Assembly: GCA_046497225.1 (NCBI GenBank)
Contig: JAWOGA010000083.1
Coordinates: 1 to 22,115 of the forward strand
From: JAXHLG01 sp046497225
GTDB lineage: Bacteria > Patescibacteriota > Minisyncoccia > Moranbacterales > DUUL01
Length of the DNA: 22,115 nucleotides
Direction: 5' to 3'
Below the pieces are notes generated by a model. That model saw only the letters and a program-made list of their open reading frames with translations, was not told where the DNA came from and searched no databases. This document shows positions 7,605 through 15,141 of the stretch, piece by piece (the first letter of the stretch is position 1; each line of letters begins with the position of its first letter). Position numbers and translations under genes: made by a program.

Positions 7605-8519
7605 CTAATTGTAGCAAATCGATATTGTATATAATTGAACTGGTTCAATTATATACGAACAGTAATGAAACCCTCCTTTATTAATGATTTTTTTAAAATC
7701 ATTGGGTTTCCTGTATTCCATATCCCAATCAAACAAATATTTAAGGGGAGTCCTTTCTTGATTCGGGATGATATTTGAACAAATGAACACTTCGGGATTA
7801 AGTTTCCTGATATCTTTTATTAGCTTTATAGCCTTCTTGTCCGGCCTGTAATCCAGGAAGCCAACCATTTCAACAATATGAGGTCTTTTCTCAAAATTTT
7901 TGATTTTACTTGTACCTCCTTCAATAAAATCAATTCTGCCTTCCAAATTTTTCTTTTTGGCTAGATATCTGCTGTGTGCCAAAGCTGTCGGATCTAAATC
8001 TAACAGCGTAGCAGTGACATTCACTCCACTGCCAACCATTTCTTCCATGGCCTCCAAAACAACTTGCGCTGATCCGGAAGCAATTGAAATTATTCTAACT
8101 TCAGGCATATACTTATACGCTGAGATTGCTATTTTCAGCTCTCTTTTGACGATTTTAAACCTATTTCGAACAGCCTGACCATTCAACATTCCTATCCAAT
8201 ATTTACTTATAAGCCCTTCCACGCCTTGTTGATCCTCAAAATCAAAATTATAGACAATATCCAGCGCTTTCCAACTAGCCGCATTTTTCTTGATTTCATT
8301 ACAAGAAAAACTCAAGCCATCCACCCAAAGTGTATTGGTTTTAATATTTTTTCTAAAAATCTTGTACGCCCTTTTCTTGAGAAGTACCCAAAAAGTAAGC
8401 GCCCACATAATGGGCAGGGTACAAAAATAAAACAATTTATTTTTCTCAAAATCAGCAATATTGTCTTCTACATATACATCGACAATCCTTTCAACATAGC
8501 CATTGTTAACAAATAACAT
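7605..8519 (-). CDS. Class I SAM-dependent methyltransferase
   Basis: A predicted S-adenosylmethionine-dependent methyltransferase of unknown substrate. In the 304-residue form, the Rossmann-type motif I is VRIISIASGSAQVVLEAM. Motif II is VTATLLDLDPTALAHSRYLA, whose acidic residues would bind the SAM ribose. Later strands VEMVGFLDYRP and PEVFICSNIIPNQERTPLKY follow. The N-terminal ~140 residues include a hydrophobic stretch (FYFCTLPIMWALTFWVLLKK), so it may be membrane-associated. The pattern resembles the Methyltransf_20-like group, but this is only suggestive. I placed the start at the ATG at 8519 because AAGGAGG (8528-8534) sits eight bases upstream; an upstream ATG at 8555 has no SD. A structured leader precedes it and an intrinsic terminator follows. 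Confidence 0.75.
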   Translation of the reverse strand: MLFVNNGYVERIVDVYVEDNIADFEKNKLFYFCTLPIMWALTFWVLLKKRAYKIFRKNIKTNTLWVDGLSFSCNEIKKNAASWKALDIVYNFDFEDQQGVEGLISKYWIGMLNGQAVRNRFKIVKRELKIAISAYKYMPEVRIISIASGSAQVVLEAMEEMVGSGVNVTATLLDLDPTALAHSRYLAKKKNLEGRIDFIEGGTSKIKNFEKRPHIVEMVGFLDYRPDKKAIKLIKDIRKLNPEVFICSNIIPNQERTPLKYLFDWDMEYRKPNDFKKIINKGGFHYCSYIIEPVQLYTISICYN

Positions 8520-8527
8520 ACTCTCAG

Positions 8528-8534
8528 CCTCCTT
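8528..8534 (-). promoter_or_regulatory. Strong SD that sets the methyltransferase start
   Basis: AAGGAGG on the minus strand, eight bases from the ATG at 8519. It lies inside the longer frame starting at 8555, so it argues for the shorter protein. Confidence 0.65.
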
Positions 8535-8572
8535 GCTGTATACATTGTGGATCATCTTTTTTCAAAGTACCC

Positions 8573-8592
8573 CTTCCCGGGAACAACCCCGG
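8573..8592. repeat. Small GC hairpin in the methyltransferase leader
   Basis: CCCGG and CCGGG-type arms flank AACAA, giving a 5-bp core stem beside the large 8593-8651 hairpin. Together they make a two-hairpin structured leader upstream of the methyltransferase. Confidence 0.35.
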
Positions 8593-8651
8593 AAAGAGTC
8601 TGCGAGCTGGTTTTGCCGGTATAAAAGGTAAAACCAATTCGCAAACTCTTT
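8593..8651. repeat. 25-bp imperfect inverted repeat (long hairpin)
   Basis: Arms 8593-8617 and 8627-8651 match at 21 of 25 positions with a 9-nt loop (GGTATAAAA); some mismatches are wobble-compatible in RNA. It lies between the small membrane gene ending at 8674 and the methyltransferase. No T run follows on the minus strand, so it is not a standard terminator. It may be a leader RNA element, an RNase III-type substrate, or the remains of an inserted palindrome. Confidence 0.7.
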
Positions 8652-8673
8652 TAATATCCTCATTCTTAAAAAA

Positions 8674-8889
8674 CTAATAACCTCTTACAAGGAAAGCTAT
8701 CCAAGAAATGATCCAAATCAGAACCAAGCTTCCGGACAAGGCAATATATTCAATAAGTACTTTCGCCTCTCTTTCGGCCGGACATTCGGCTGATATTCTG
8801 AAATATCCCAAAGTCAAAACCAATAAAAAGAAAATTATGATAGAGGTTTCAATTTTCAGCCAGTTAGGTGCCTCTCTTTTCTTGCACAT
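8674..8889 (-). CDS. Small membrane protein, unknown function
   Basis: A 71-residue protein with a basic N-terminus (MCKKREAPNWLK), one hydrophobic helix (about 14-30), a short loop with one Cys and several charged residues (SAECPAEREAKVL), and a second hydrophobic helix (about 47-69). No family is recognised. Its ATG lacks an SD. The DNA upstream is a long gene-free stretch with GC-rich repeats and a promoter at 9250-9278, so its transcript may carry a leader of about 350 nt. A plus-strand frame in the same place is hydrophobic only by mirroring and is not credited. Confidence 0.6.
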   Translation of the reverse strand: MCKKREAPNWLKIETSIIIFFLLVLTLGYFRISAECPAEREAKVLIEYIALSGSLVLIWIISWIAFLVRGY

Positions 8890-8921
8890 TTTTTTGTTTT
8901 AAAAATTACTTTGATATTGAT

Positions 8922-8977
8922 TTCTCGCCGGAGCGGGCCTTCCCGAGTAATCGGGATCTTCTCGCCGGAGCGGGCCT
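8922..8977. repeat. Two direct copies of a 19-bp GC-rich repeat flanking a hairpin
   Basis: TTCTCGCCGGAGCGGGCCT occurs at 8922-8940 and again at 8959-8977. Between them, TCCCGA-GTAA-TCGGGA (8941-8956) is a perfect 6-bp hairpin. The GC-rich block stands out sharply from the surrounding AT-rich intergenic DNA. Confidence 0.8.
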
Positions 8978-9249
8978 CCTTTGGTACGTGGCCGAAGGCT
9001 ATACGTATCTGGCCCGGTCCGCTAATTTTTCATTAGAGCATCAATCCAAGTTAAACTCGCAAATCGTTGAAGCTAACCCTCAACATACAAAAAAACCAAC
9101 TTCAAATCAGCTAGTTTTGTTTTTGGTGTATCCAATTCTAAAATTTTCGAGCAAGTACTAACACCTTTTCCTGCTTTTTATAAAATAATTCTCCCCTTGC
9201 ATTTCTCGTCCTTACAGACAAATAAAACATATCCTTGTATTAATATTTT

Positions 9250-9278
9250 TTTATAGCATACTTTTTCAAATTTGTAAA
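9250..9278 (-). promoter_or_regulatory. Sigma70-type promoter in the long intergenic region
   Basis: Minus-strand TTTACA (9273-9278) and TATAAA (9250-9255), 17-base spacer. Transcription from about 9243 would run through the GC-rich structured block to the small membrane gene at 8889. Confidence 0.5.
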
Positions 9279-9418
9279 GAGAAAATCCCGGGGACCGAAA
9301 TTATACCACCGGAATAATTCATTTGGTTATTTTTATTTTTTGGAAATTAAGCAGAAATGAGTAATTACAAAGAACGCAAACCCTGCTTTTTTCTAAAGAT
9401 AGACCTGTTTTTTCTATA

Positions 9419-9446
9419 CTAATTCAAATTTCATCATTTAAATTAG
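9419..9446 (-). terminator. 3' hairpin after the pilus operon
   Basis: CTAATTCAAAT (9419-9429) and ATTTAAATTAG (9436-9446) form an 11-bp stem with one mismatch or wobble, nine bases past the last prepilin stop. It is AT-rich and the minus-strand side lacks a U run, so termination would be weak; it may instead protect the 3' end. Confidence 0.4.
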
Positions 9447-9454
9447 AGTATTTT

Positions 9455-10081
9455 TCAATCAATCCCTATATTCCTCGGCCTTACAAAAGTCTCTATTTCC
9501 ATATTATCAGGTGAATGATCTGGATCTATATTGGCTTTAACATAAAGCTTGATTAAGCTAATTTTGTCCACAGACGCAGGAGTGTTCAGAGGATTGCTTT
9601 CAGTGTCCTCCGGATAATCACTGTTGTAGTAATAAAAAATCGGCTGATCTCCCTCATTTACAATTCCGCGCGCCACAACTTCCACTTCCTCATCTTCTTC
9701 GGGATAAGTAACAGGAAAGTCACTCGGATCAGACACTCCCACTTTAAGATGGCCGTTTTCTAGAAAGTAATGAACTTTTTCGGTTTTATTGTCTTCGTCC
9801 AAGTCAGCATAAAATACAATTTCAAAATCATCAGCTCGCTCTATAAGATATCCGCCGGAATCTGATTGACGAGCCTCTCTGATATTCTTTGAGAAATTAT
9901 TCACAGAAACCTGCAGCGCATTATTATTAAGACCCTGCTCTATGGTGTATTTGTTAACAAAAAAAGTTTTACCTAAAGCTATTGCTACAGCCCCGCTGAT
10001 CAACACCATCACGGTAGAAACCGTAATTACCTCTACCAATGTCATCCCTTTGTTATTTTCTCCAATTTTTATATTTTTCAT
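9455..10081 (-). CDS. Type IV prepilin-like protein, PilW/PulJ-like
   Basis: A 208-residue minor pilin or pseudopilin. The N-terminus has the prepilin peptidase motif: a short basic leader ending KG at residue 12, cleavage before Met13, Glu17 at mature position +5, and a hydrophobic helix (TLVEVITVSTVMVLISGAVA). The globular part has an acidic tract (about 128-135) and ends with a PulJ-like strand pattern. It begins 17 bases after the larger prepilin gene and is last in the pilB-pilC-prepilin-prepilin run. PilW/PulJ is inferred from helix and length, not from a diagnostic residue. It ends at TGA. Confidence 0.85.
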   Translation of the reverse strand: MKNIKIGENNKGMTLVEVITVSTVMVLISGAVAIALGKTFFVNKYTIEQGLNNNALQVSVNNFSKNIREARQSDSGGYLIERADDFEIVFYADLDEDNKTEKVHYFLENGHLKVGVSDPSDFPVTYPEEDEEVEVVARGIVNEGDQPIFYYYNSDYPEDTESNPLNTPASVDKISLIKLYVKANIDPDHSPDNMEIETFVRPRNIGID

Positions 10082-10098
10082 TGAAAATAAATTAAAAA

Positions 10099-11445
10099 CT
10101 ATTCCTCGGAAAGACTGATAGAAACAGTCGTTAAATCATCAATATTAACAGCTTGATTAACATCCTGGTATCCATCTTTGGAAATACTTAGTTGGTATTC
10201 TTTGTTTTCCATCTCCGTGGCGGGATCAGTTTTGTCCGGGAAGTAAACCCAGCCGCTTTCTCCGGTGGTTATGGTTTGATCCATTTCCGTAGAAGTTAAA
10301 TTAACGCTAACTCCAGAAATCGGATCTTCAGTATCTTGCTCAAACACATCCACTAATAAAGAAGGTTTCTCTTTCTCGGCAAATAATAAGGTAATCATCT
10401 TGTCCTCCTCGGAAGCCACAGAGAAATCAACTTCATCGGAAGTGCCTATATACTTGTAAATTGAAGTCTCCAATTCTCCGGCATTCAAAATTTCATAAGG
10501 CCCGGGGCTTACTTCTCCATAATCTATTTCTCCGGAAGAGTCCGTTGAGCTAGTATCATTTAAATTATAAGTAGTAGGACTATTGCCTATTTTCTTTCCA
10601 CCTTCTAAATGAACTTCCAAGTCTTCTACAATTGATTCATCATAAATATCCAAAGCCCTGATTTTTAAATTTCCGGTCTTATTTATAATAAAATCTTTGG
10701 AATAAAAATCCCCTTCTTCTATAATGACATCCGAGTTTACCGGATTGAAAGAAGACTCAGGAGGATTCGGGTAAGTGCTTACATCCTCAAAATCACTTTT
10801 GGATAAGCTAATTCGATAACTTTGCTCCGGAACACCCTGCAAAGTTAAGCTTCCGCTAGCATTAGTTTCTGCAGTATAGTAAATTTCGGGGGAATCTTCC
10901 AAGCTATCCAAAATAACCTGAGCATCGGGAACAATTTCTCCACTGGCGTTGATAGTATTAATAGCCAATGTACCCCCTCCGGCATTATTTTCTATTCCAT
11001 CGGGAACAAAAATAGAAAAAAACTCAACGGATTCTTGTTCTTCAAGCGCTTGCCACTCCACTGTAACTTGCGCTTTTTTATAGTCAGTGCTTACTGAATC
11101 TTCATCTCCGGTGCCATCGAAAGGGTCGTCAACATATCTAACATCTGTCTTAACCGTATACTTAAATCCGTTTTTATTAACCTCTTCCTGAGCTACTACA
11201 GGACCATCCACAATGCCGCCGATTACCCCAACCTCTTCATAAGGAAGGCTTCTTAAGATTTCCATTTTCTCATTAGCCAGGGCTATTGCTCCAGTTCTAT
11301 GCTTTGCTTCGCCCATATTTTTAACAGCTCCGGATAAAGCAAGATAAATAGACACAGTCACAAAGCTAATCACAGCAATACTAACAAGCGCTTCTATAAT
11401 AGAAACTCCTTTTTCATTGCAGCTGATTTTTTTTATTTTTATCAT
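10099..11445 (-). CDS. Prepilin-like protein with C-terminal beta-sandwich repeats
   Basis: A 448-residue protein with a class III prepilin N-terminus: leader ending KG at residue 13, cleavage before Val14, Glu18 at +5, helix VSIIEALVSIAVISFVTVSI. Residues to about 155 look like an ordinary PilV/PulI-type minor pilin. After a glycine hinge (NNAGGGT), three carboxypeptidase-regulatory-like or Ig-like modules follow, at about 158-225, 255-320 and 355-447. Each has a pattern such as GEIVPDAQVILDS...SLTLQGVPEQSYRISLSKSDF. Typical minor pilins are 130-220 residues, so the C-terminal half is an added surface module, plausibly a tip adhesin. It sits between pilC (12-base gap) and the smaller prepilin gene. 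Confidence 0.85.
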   Translation of the reverse strand: MIKIKKISCNEKGVSIIEALVSIAVISFVTVSIYLALSGAVKNMGEAKHRTGAIALANEKMEILRSLPYEEVGVIGGIVDGPVVAQEEVNKNGFKYTVKTDVRYVDDPFDGTGDEDSVSTDYKKAQVTVEWQALEEQESVEFFSIFVPDGIENNAGGGTLAINTINASGEIVPDAQVILDSLEDSPEIYYTAETNASGSLTLQGVPEQSYRISLSKSDFEDVSTYPNPPESSFNPVNSDVIIEEGDFYSKDFIINKTGNLKIRALDIYDESIVEDLEVHLEGGKKIGNSPTTYNLNDTSSTDSSGEIDYGEVSPGPYEILNAGELETSIYKYIGTSDEVDFSVASEEDKMITLLFAEKEKPSLLVDVFEQDTEDPISGVSVNLTSTEMDQTITTGESGWVYFPDKTDPATEMENKEYQLSISKDGYQDVNQAVNIDDLTTVSISLSEE

Positions 11446-11457
11446 AAAATAATAAGC

Positions 11458-12672
11458 TTAAACCAATTCCATTAAGGAATATATAGGCTGGATAATAGCA
11501 ATAGCAAAAAATCCCACAGCGGCTCCTATGATCACCATGAGAATTGGCTCTATAACGGAAGAAAGGTTTTGTGTTGTTTGTTGCACTTCATCTTCATAAA
11601 AATTGGCCAACTTCAATAAAATCTGGGGAGTCTGCCCCGTATCCTCCCCAACTTTAACCATCTGAATAACTAAATAAGGGAAAGTTTTATCATATTCGGA
11701 TAAAACATCGGAAAGGTCAACTCCTTTTTGAACCTGCTTAGAAGCATTTTCAACAGCGTCTTTAAAATAATAATTCCCCAGGGTGTCAGCCGTAATCTCA
11801 AGAGCCTCCACCAAAGAAACTCCGCTTTTAAGCAAGGAACTCAAGATTCTGGCAAATCTTGCGCTATTAACTTTAGTCACGAGCTGGCCGATAATAGGAG
11901 CTTTAAGAAACATTTTATGAAAAACTTTTCTCCCGGAAGGTGTTTTATAAAAACCTACAACAGACAAAACAAAAGTAATAATTATTCCAAAAGTTAATAA
12001 AATATTAGCTGACATAAAATCGCTAATAGCAATAACCACCTGGGTCATTATCGGCAATTCAGCATCAAATTCTTCAAAAATATTAGTAATCTTGGGAATA
12101 ACAAACATCATCATTAAAATGGCAATAACTATCATCACCACTATTATAATTGCCGGATAAATCAAAGCTCCTCTTATCTTTGAGATAAGTTTATGGTCTT
12201 TTTCCAACTGGCTGGCTAAAATATTAAGGATGTCTTCCAGGGAACCCCCTTTTTCCCCCACCCTAACCATTGAAACAAAGATTTTATTGAAAATATTAGG
12301 ATATTTAGCCAAAGAATCAGCTAAGGACATTCCCTGCTTGACATTACCGGCTATATTTAGAATGACCTTTTTGAAGACTTTATTCTTCTCCTGATTCCCT
12401 AAAATCTTCAAGGCCTTGGAAAGAGATAAACCCGAAGCAACCATAACCGCCAAATGACGACAAAATATCATTTTGTTTTTCAAAGGAACTCCCATGAGAC
12501 TATCCAAGAAAGAACCTTCTTTGTTGCTCTTTTTTTTCTCCTCTTTGATATAAACTACCCAAAAACCATCTTCTTTGAGTTTTTCAATCGCGCTTTTTTT
12601 GCTTTCGGCTTCTATAGAATCCTTCTTTTCTTCTCCTTTTTCGTTTTTAGCATAGAAATTAAATTTAGGCAT
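11458..12672 (-). CDS. pilC: Type IV pilus inner-membrane platform protein
   Basis: A 404-residue PilC/GspF platform protein, which sits in the membrane and links the PilB motor to pilin polymerisation. Two repeated GspF domains are visible, each with the Gx(S)L...G-x-SL...F-type pattern (VASGLSLSKALKIL and LKSGVSLVEALEIT). Three membrane segments occur at about 163-193, 213-238 and 368-400. The C-terminus ends IIQPIYSLMELV, typical of the family. The start is four bases after pilB and preceded by AAGGAA, which overlaps the pilB stop region, supporting coupled translation. Confidence 0.95.
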   Translation of the reverse strand: MPKFNFYAKNEKGEEKKDSIEAESKKSAIEKLKEDGFWVVYIKEEKKKSNKEGSFLDSLMGVPLKNKMIFCRHLAVMVASGLSLSKALKILGNQEKNKVFKKVILNIAGNVKQGMSLADSLAKYPNIFNKIFVSMVRVGEKGGSLEDILNILASQLEKDHKLISKIRGALIYPAIIIVVMIVIAILMMMFVIPKITNIFEEFDAELPIMTQVVIAISDFMSANILLTFGIIITFVLSVVGFYKTPSGRKVFHKMFLKAPIIGQLVTKVNSARFARILSSLLKSGVSLVEALEITADTLGNYYFKDAVENASKQVQKGVDLSDVLSEYDKTFPYLVIQMVKVGEDTGQTPQILLKLANFYEDEVQQTTQNLSSVIEPILMVIIGAAVGFFAIAIIQPIYSLMELV

Positions 12673-12676
12673 AATT

Positions 12677-14416
12677 TTATTCCTTAGTTACTCTTAAAAC
12701 TTCTTCGATGGTTGTCTCTCCTTTAATTGCCTTAATAAAACCATCTGCCATCATGGTATGCATACCCTCTTCTACTGCTTCATTTTCTATTTTTTTAGCA
12801 GTAGCGTTTTCGCTAATAACCTTTTTTATATCATCAGAAGCTTCTAACGATTCATAAACTCCCGCTCGACCTTTATGTCCATCGTTACCACAATTTTTAC
12901 AACCCTCGCCTTTGTAAAAACTTAAATCCGAAATATTCTTAATTCCTGAAAATTTCTTCAAAGAAGAATCCTTGGAATTATTGATAATTTTTAGAATTTT
13001 TTTAAAATCTATTCTTTTTTCCAGTTCTTCGGCTTGTTTTTTGTTTAATTTATATTTCTTTTTGCACTCGGGGCAAATTTTTCTTACCAATCTTTGGGCC
13101 ACTATATTGTTAACAGTGGAAGCGACCAAAAAAGGCTCGGCATCCATGTCAATCATTCTGGGAATAGCGGCGGCAGCCGAATTGGTATGCAAAGTTGAAA
13201 GAACTAAATGACCAGTCATGGCAGCATTGAGAGCTATTTGCATAGTTTCCTTGTCTCTAATTTCTCCAACCATTATTATGTCGGGATCCTGCCTTAACAA
13301 GGCTCTCAATCCAGCCGCAAAAGTCATACCCACTTTTGATTTAACCTGGGTTTGATTAATTCTGGGCATTTGATATTCTATAGGATCTTCTATGGTAGAT
13401 ATATTCACCTTTGGAGTATTTAAGATATCCAGAATAGTATAAAGAGTGGTTGTCTTACCGCTCCCGGTGGGACCAGTTACCAAGAAAATTCCATTGGGTT
13501 GATTTATAGCTCGATGTACTCTATCCAAAGACTCCCCCCATAACCCCAACTTCTCCAGGGTTAATCCTTTAGAAGATTCGTCCAAAACTCTCATTACAAT
13601 TTTCTCTCCTCGAAAAACCGGCATTATGGAAACACGAAAAGATATCTTTTTCCCGTCCTTTTCTATTTTAAATCTTCCATCTTGAGGAACCCTATGCTCA
13701 TCCAGTTTCAGATTTGATAGAACCTTAATTCTGGCGACAATTCCTGAGATAATTTGTTTTGGAAGGGTCATGGCATCTTTTAAAATTCCGTCTATACGAT
13801 ACCTCACTCTGACTTCTTTTTCATCCGGTTCTATGTGAATATCGGAGGCGGACTGCAAAATAGCATGCTCAAGCAGAGTATCTACTATCTTAACCACGGG
13901 CAAATCCTGAGCTATTTTTTCTAAGTCATCTTTACTATCAACATCCTTGCTTTTGCTAATAATATCTCCAAACTCAGCTTTAAGACTTTTCTTGTATTGT
14001 TTTAAGGCATTACTAAAACCATCTTGAGTAGTTAGGCAAGGGGAAATCTTAAGGCCTGTTTTTTTCTTTAAGTAATCGATGGTTTGGATGTCACCGGGAT
14101 CAAGCATAGCAACCCTGAGCTCCTTATCATTTTTCTGAAAAGAAATTACCTTATCTTTCTTGGCAATATTCTCCGGCACTATCTGCAAGATCTCTTTCGG
14201 AATTTCCTTTTTTTCCAAGTCTACAAAAGGAATGCCCAAAATATAAGCATAAAGCTTATTCAAATCTTTCTCTGAAATAAGATTCTTTTCCAGCAAGAGA
14301 TCTCCCATTTTTTTGTTTTTTTCTTGAGACTCTTTAAAAATCTCTTCCAGTTTTTTTTCTTCAATTATCTCAGAATCTTCAAGAAAACTTTTGAGTTGTT
14401 CGGAATCAACTTTCAT
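12677..14416 (-). CDS. pilB: Type IV pilus assembly ATPase
   Basis: A 579-residue hexameric extension motor of the PilB/GspE family. An N-terminal MshEN/GspE_N domain (about 5-145) precedes the ATPase core. Walker A is GPTGSGKTTT (315-324), the Asp box follows (about 341-345), Walker B is DPDIIMVGEIRD (377-388), and the His box is TGHLVLSTLHT (401-411). The family's zinc-binding tetracysteine is intact: CPEC (448-451) and CKNC (506-509). It is first in the run pilB-pilC-prepilin-prepilin. No PilT, PilD, PilM-O or major pilin is in the window. A single-domain response regulator lies 63 bases upstream on the same strand. Confidence 0.97.
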   Translation of the reverse strand: MKVDSEQLKSFLEDSEIIEEKKLEEIFKESQEKNKKMGDLLLEKNLISEKDLNKLYAYILGIPFVDLEKKEIPKEILQIVPENIAKKDKVISFQKNDKELRVAMLDPGDIQTIDYLKKKTGLKISPCLTTQDGFSNALKQYKKSLKAEFGDIISKSKDVDSKDDLEKIAQDLPVVKIVDTLLEHAILQSASDIHIEPDEKEVRVRYRIDGILKDAMTLPKQIISGIVARIKVLSNLKLDEHRVPQDGRFKIEKDGKKISFRVSIMPVFRGEKIVMRVLDESSKGLTLEKLGLWGESLDRVHRAINQPNGIFLVTGPTGSGKTTTLYTILDILNTPKVNISTIEDPIEYQMPRINQTQVKSKVGMTFAAGLRALLRQDPDIIMVGEIRDKETMQIALNAAMTGHLVLSTLHTNSAAAAIPRMIDMDAEPFLVASTVNNIVAQRLVRKICPECKKKYKLNKKQAEELEKRIDFKKILKIINNSKDSSLKKFSGIKNISDLSFYKGEGCKNCGNDGHKGRAGVYESLEASDDIKKVISENATAKKIENEAVEEGMHTMMADGFIKAIKGETTIEEVLRVTKE

Positions 14417-14479
14417 TTTATTTTATTATTTTTATTTTAAACACAATAACTTTAAATTATTCACATAAAAGCTTAAACA

Positions 14480-14842
14480 CTAATCCAGATTTTCCCTCAC
14501 CTTTTCTACTATTTCTCTTAGCTTGTAATTTGATTTAACCAAATAATTTCTCGCTCCAAGTCCTAAAGCTTTCTGCACATCCTCCGCTCCGCTTAAGTTA
14601 GTCAACAAAATCACAGGAGTTTTTAGATTTTCTTTTTTTATCTCTTCTAATACTTCAAAACCATCTTTTTTAGGTAAAATAATATCAAGTAAAATTAAAT
14701 CGAACTTGCCATTTTTTATCTTACTAATAGCATCTTCTCCATCAGGCGCTGTCTCCACTTCAAATCCCTCTTCCTCAAAAGCCTCTCTGAGAGTCTCCCT
14801 CATAGTAACTTCGTCTTCGGCAAAAAAAATCTTTTTTTTCAT
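14480..14842 (-). CDS. Single-domain response regulator
   Basis: A 120-residue CheY-like receiver without an output domain. Key residues are present: acidic pair Glu9-Asp10-Glu11, phosphoacceptor Asp53 in LILLDIILPKKDGFE, Thr81, and Lys103 (NYLVKSNY). It would be phosphorylated by a histidine kinase and act by protein contact. It lies directly upstream of pilB on the same strand, so pilus control is a reasonable inference. The only kinase in the window (5291-7531) is far away, so pairing is unproven. A promoter at 14893-14921 precedes it. Confidence 0.95.
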   Translation of the reverse strand: MKKKIFFAEDEVTMRETLREAFEEEGFEVETAPDGEDAISKIKNGKFDLILLDIILPKKDGFEVLEEIKKENLKTPVILLTNLSGAEDVQKALGLGARNYLVKSNYKLREIVEKVRENLD

Positions 14843-14892
14843 TTTTTATTTTAACTAATTTTTATTTTAAAAATCTTTCCACTTTCAAGTTT

Positions 14893-14921
14893 AATTTAAC
14901 ACAAAGCAAATTGATTTGCAA
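14893..14921 (-). promoter_or_regulatory. Sigma70-type promoter for the response regulator and pilus genes
   Basis: Minus-strand TTGCAA (14916-14921) and TAAATT (14893-14898), 17-base spacer. It sits about 50 bases upstream of the response regulator ATG and could drive the whole regulator-pilB-pilC-prepilin run. Confidence 0.45.
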
Positions 14922-14942
14922 ATAACTTCTACCTAAAATATT

Positions 14943-14977
14943 AAAACCGACACAATTCTTTGAATTATGTCGGTTTT
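14943..14977 (-). terminator. Intrinsic terminator after the zinc-ribbon gene
   Basis: AAAACCGACACAATTC (14943-14958) pairs with GAATTATGTCGGTTTT (14962-14977) with a single mismatch and a 3-nt loop; T-rich DNA follows on both strands. It lies 16 bases past the zinc-ribbon stop. A second small dyad, AAGGATA/TATCCTT, overlaps that stop. Confidence 0.8.
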
Positions 14978-14992
14978 TAAGGATAAATATCC

Positions 14993-15112
14993 TTACTTTT
15001 TAATTTTTTTGCCGCATTTCGGACAAGAAGCATTCTCTCCTGTGTTGTTCTTAAAAACATGACCGCAAAAACAAACCACTAAATTTTTAACAGGATTGTA
15101 GTAGGGCGCCAT
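14993..15112 (-). CDS. 39-residue zinc-ribbon protein
   Basis: A very small protein: MAPYYNPVKNLVV, then CFCGHVF, a short loop, and CPKCGKKIKK. Cys14, Cys16, Cys30 and Cys33, perhaps with His18, form a CxC(G)-x13-CPxC zinc ribbon; the C-terminus is strongly basic. It is too short for default gene finders, but has a strong SD (GGGAGG, five bases from the ATG), a promoter, and a terminator. The upstream leader reads as a leader-peptide attenuator with branched-chain codons. Function is unknown. The rubredoxin-like ribbon and basic tail suggest nucleic-acid, ribosome or protein contact, but nothing specific can be claimed. Confidence 0.8.
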   Translation of the reverse strand: MAPYYNPVKNLVVCFCGHVFKNNTGENASCPKCGKKIKK

Positions 15113-15117
15113 GAGAT

Positions 15118-15125
15118 CCTCCCTT
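15118..15125 (-). promoter_or_regulatory. Strong SD of the zinc-ribbon gene
   Basis: AAGGGAGG on the minus strand, five bases before the ATG at 15112. Most genes in this window have no SD, so it marks this tiny ORF as translated. Confidence 0.75.
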
Positions 15126-15141
15126 AAAGTTTACAAGCAAC

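Larger units (their letters stand above)
8890..9454. other. Gene-free 565-base region with GC-rich structure
   Basis: No credible gene is visible. The left third holds the 19-bp direct repeats and a nested hairpin. In that hairpin CGGAGCGGGCC (8965-8975 region) pairs with GGCCCG-GT-CCG (9011-9021) around an inner TACGT...ACGTA stem closed by GCC-GAA-GGC. The rest is AT-rich and includes a minus-strand promoter (9250-9278) and a hairpin at 9419-9446 after the prepilin gene. Minus-strand frames in the middle are broken by several stops and may be a decayed gene. An untranslated leader or non-coding RNA reading towards 8889 is the alternative. Confidence 0.5.

Noticed and set aside
8868..9161. 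Plus-strand 97-codon ORF over the GC-rich repeat region
   Set aside because: It runs through two identical direct repeats and hairpins, starts inside the small membrane gene and shows no family features.
9019..9210. Minus-strand coding with in-frame UGA read as an amino acid (SR1/Gracilibacteria code)
   Set aside because: The frame also contains UAG stops, and gpmI, xseA and a prepilin gene end naturally at UGA, so the standard bacterial code fits better.
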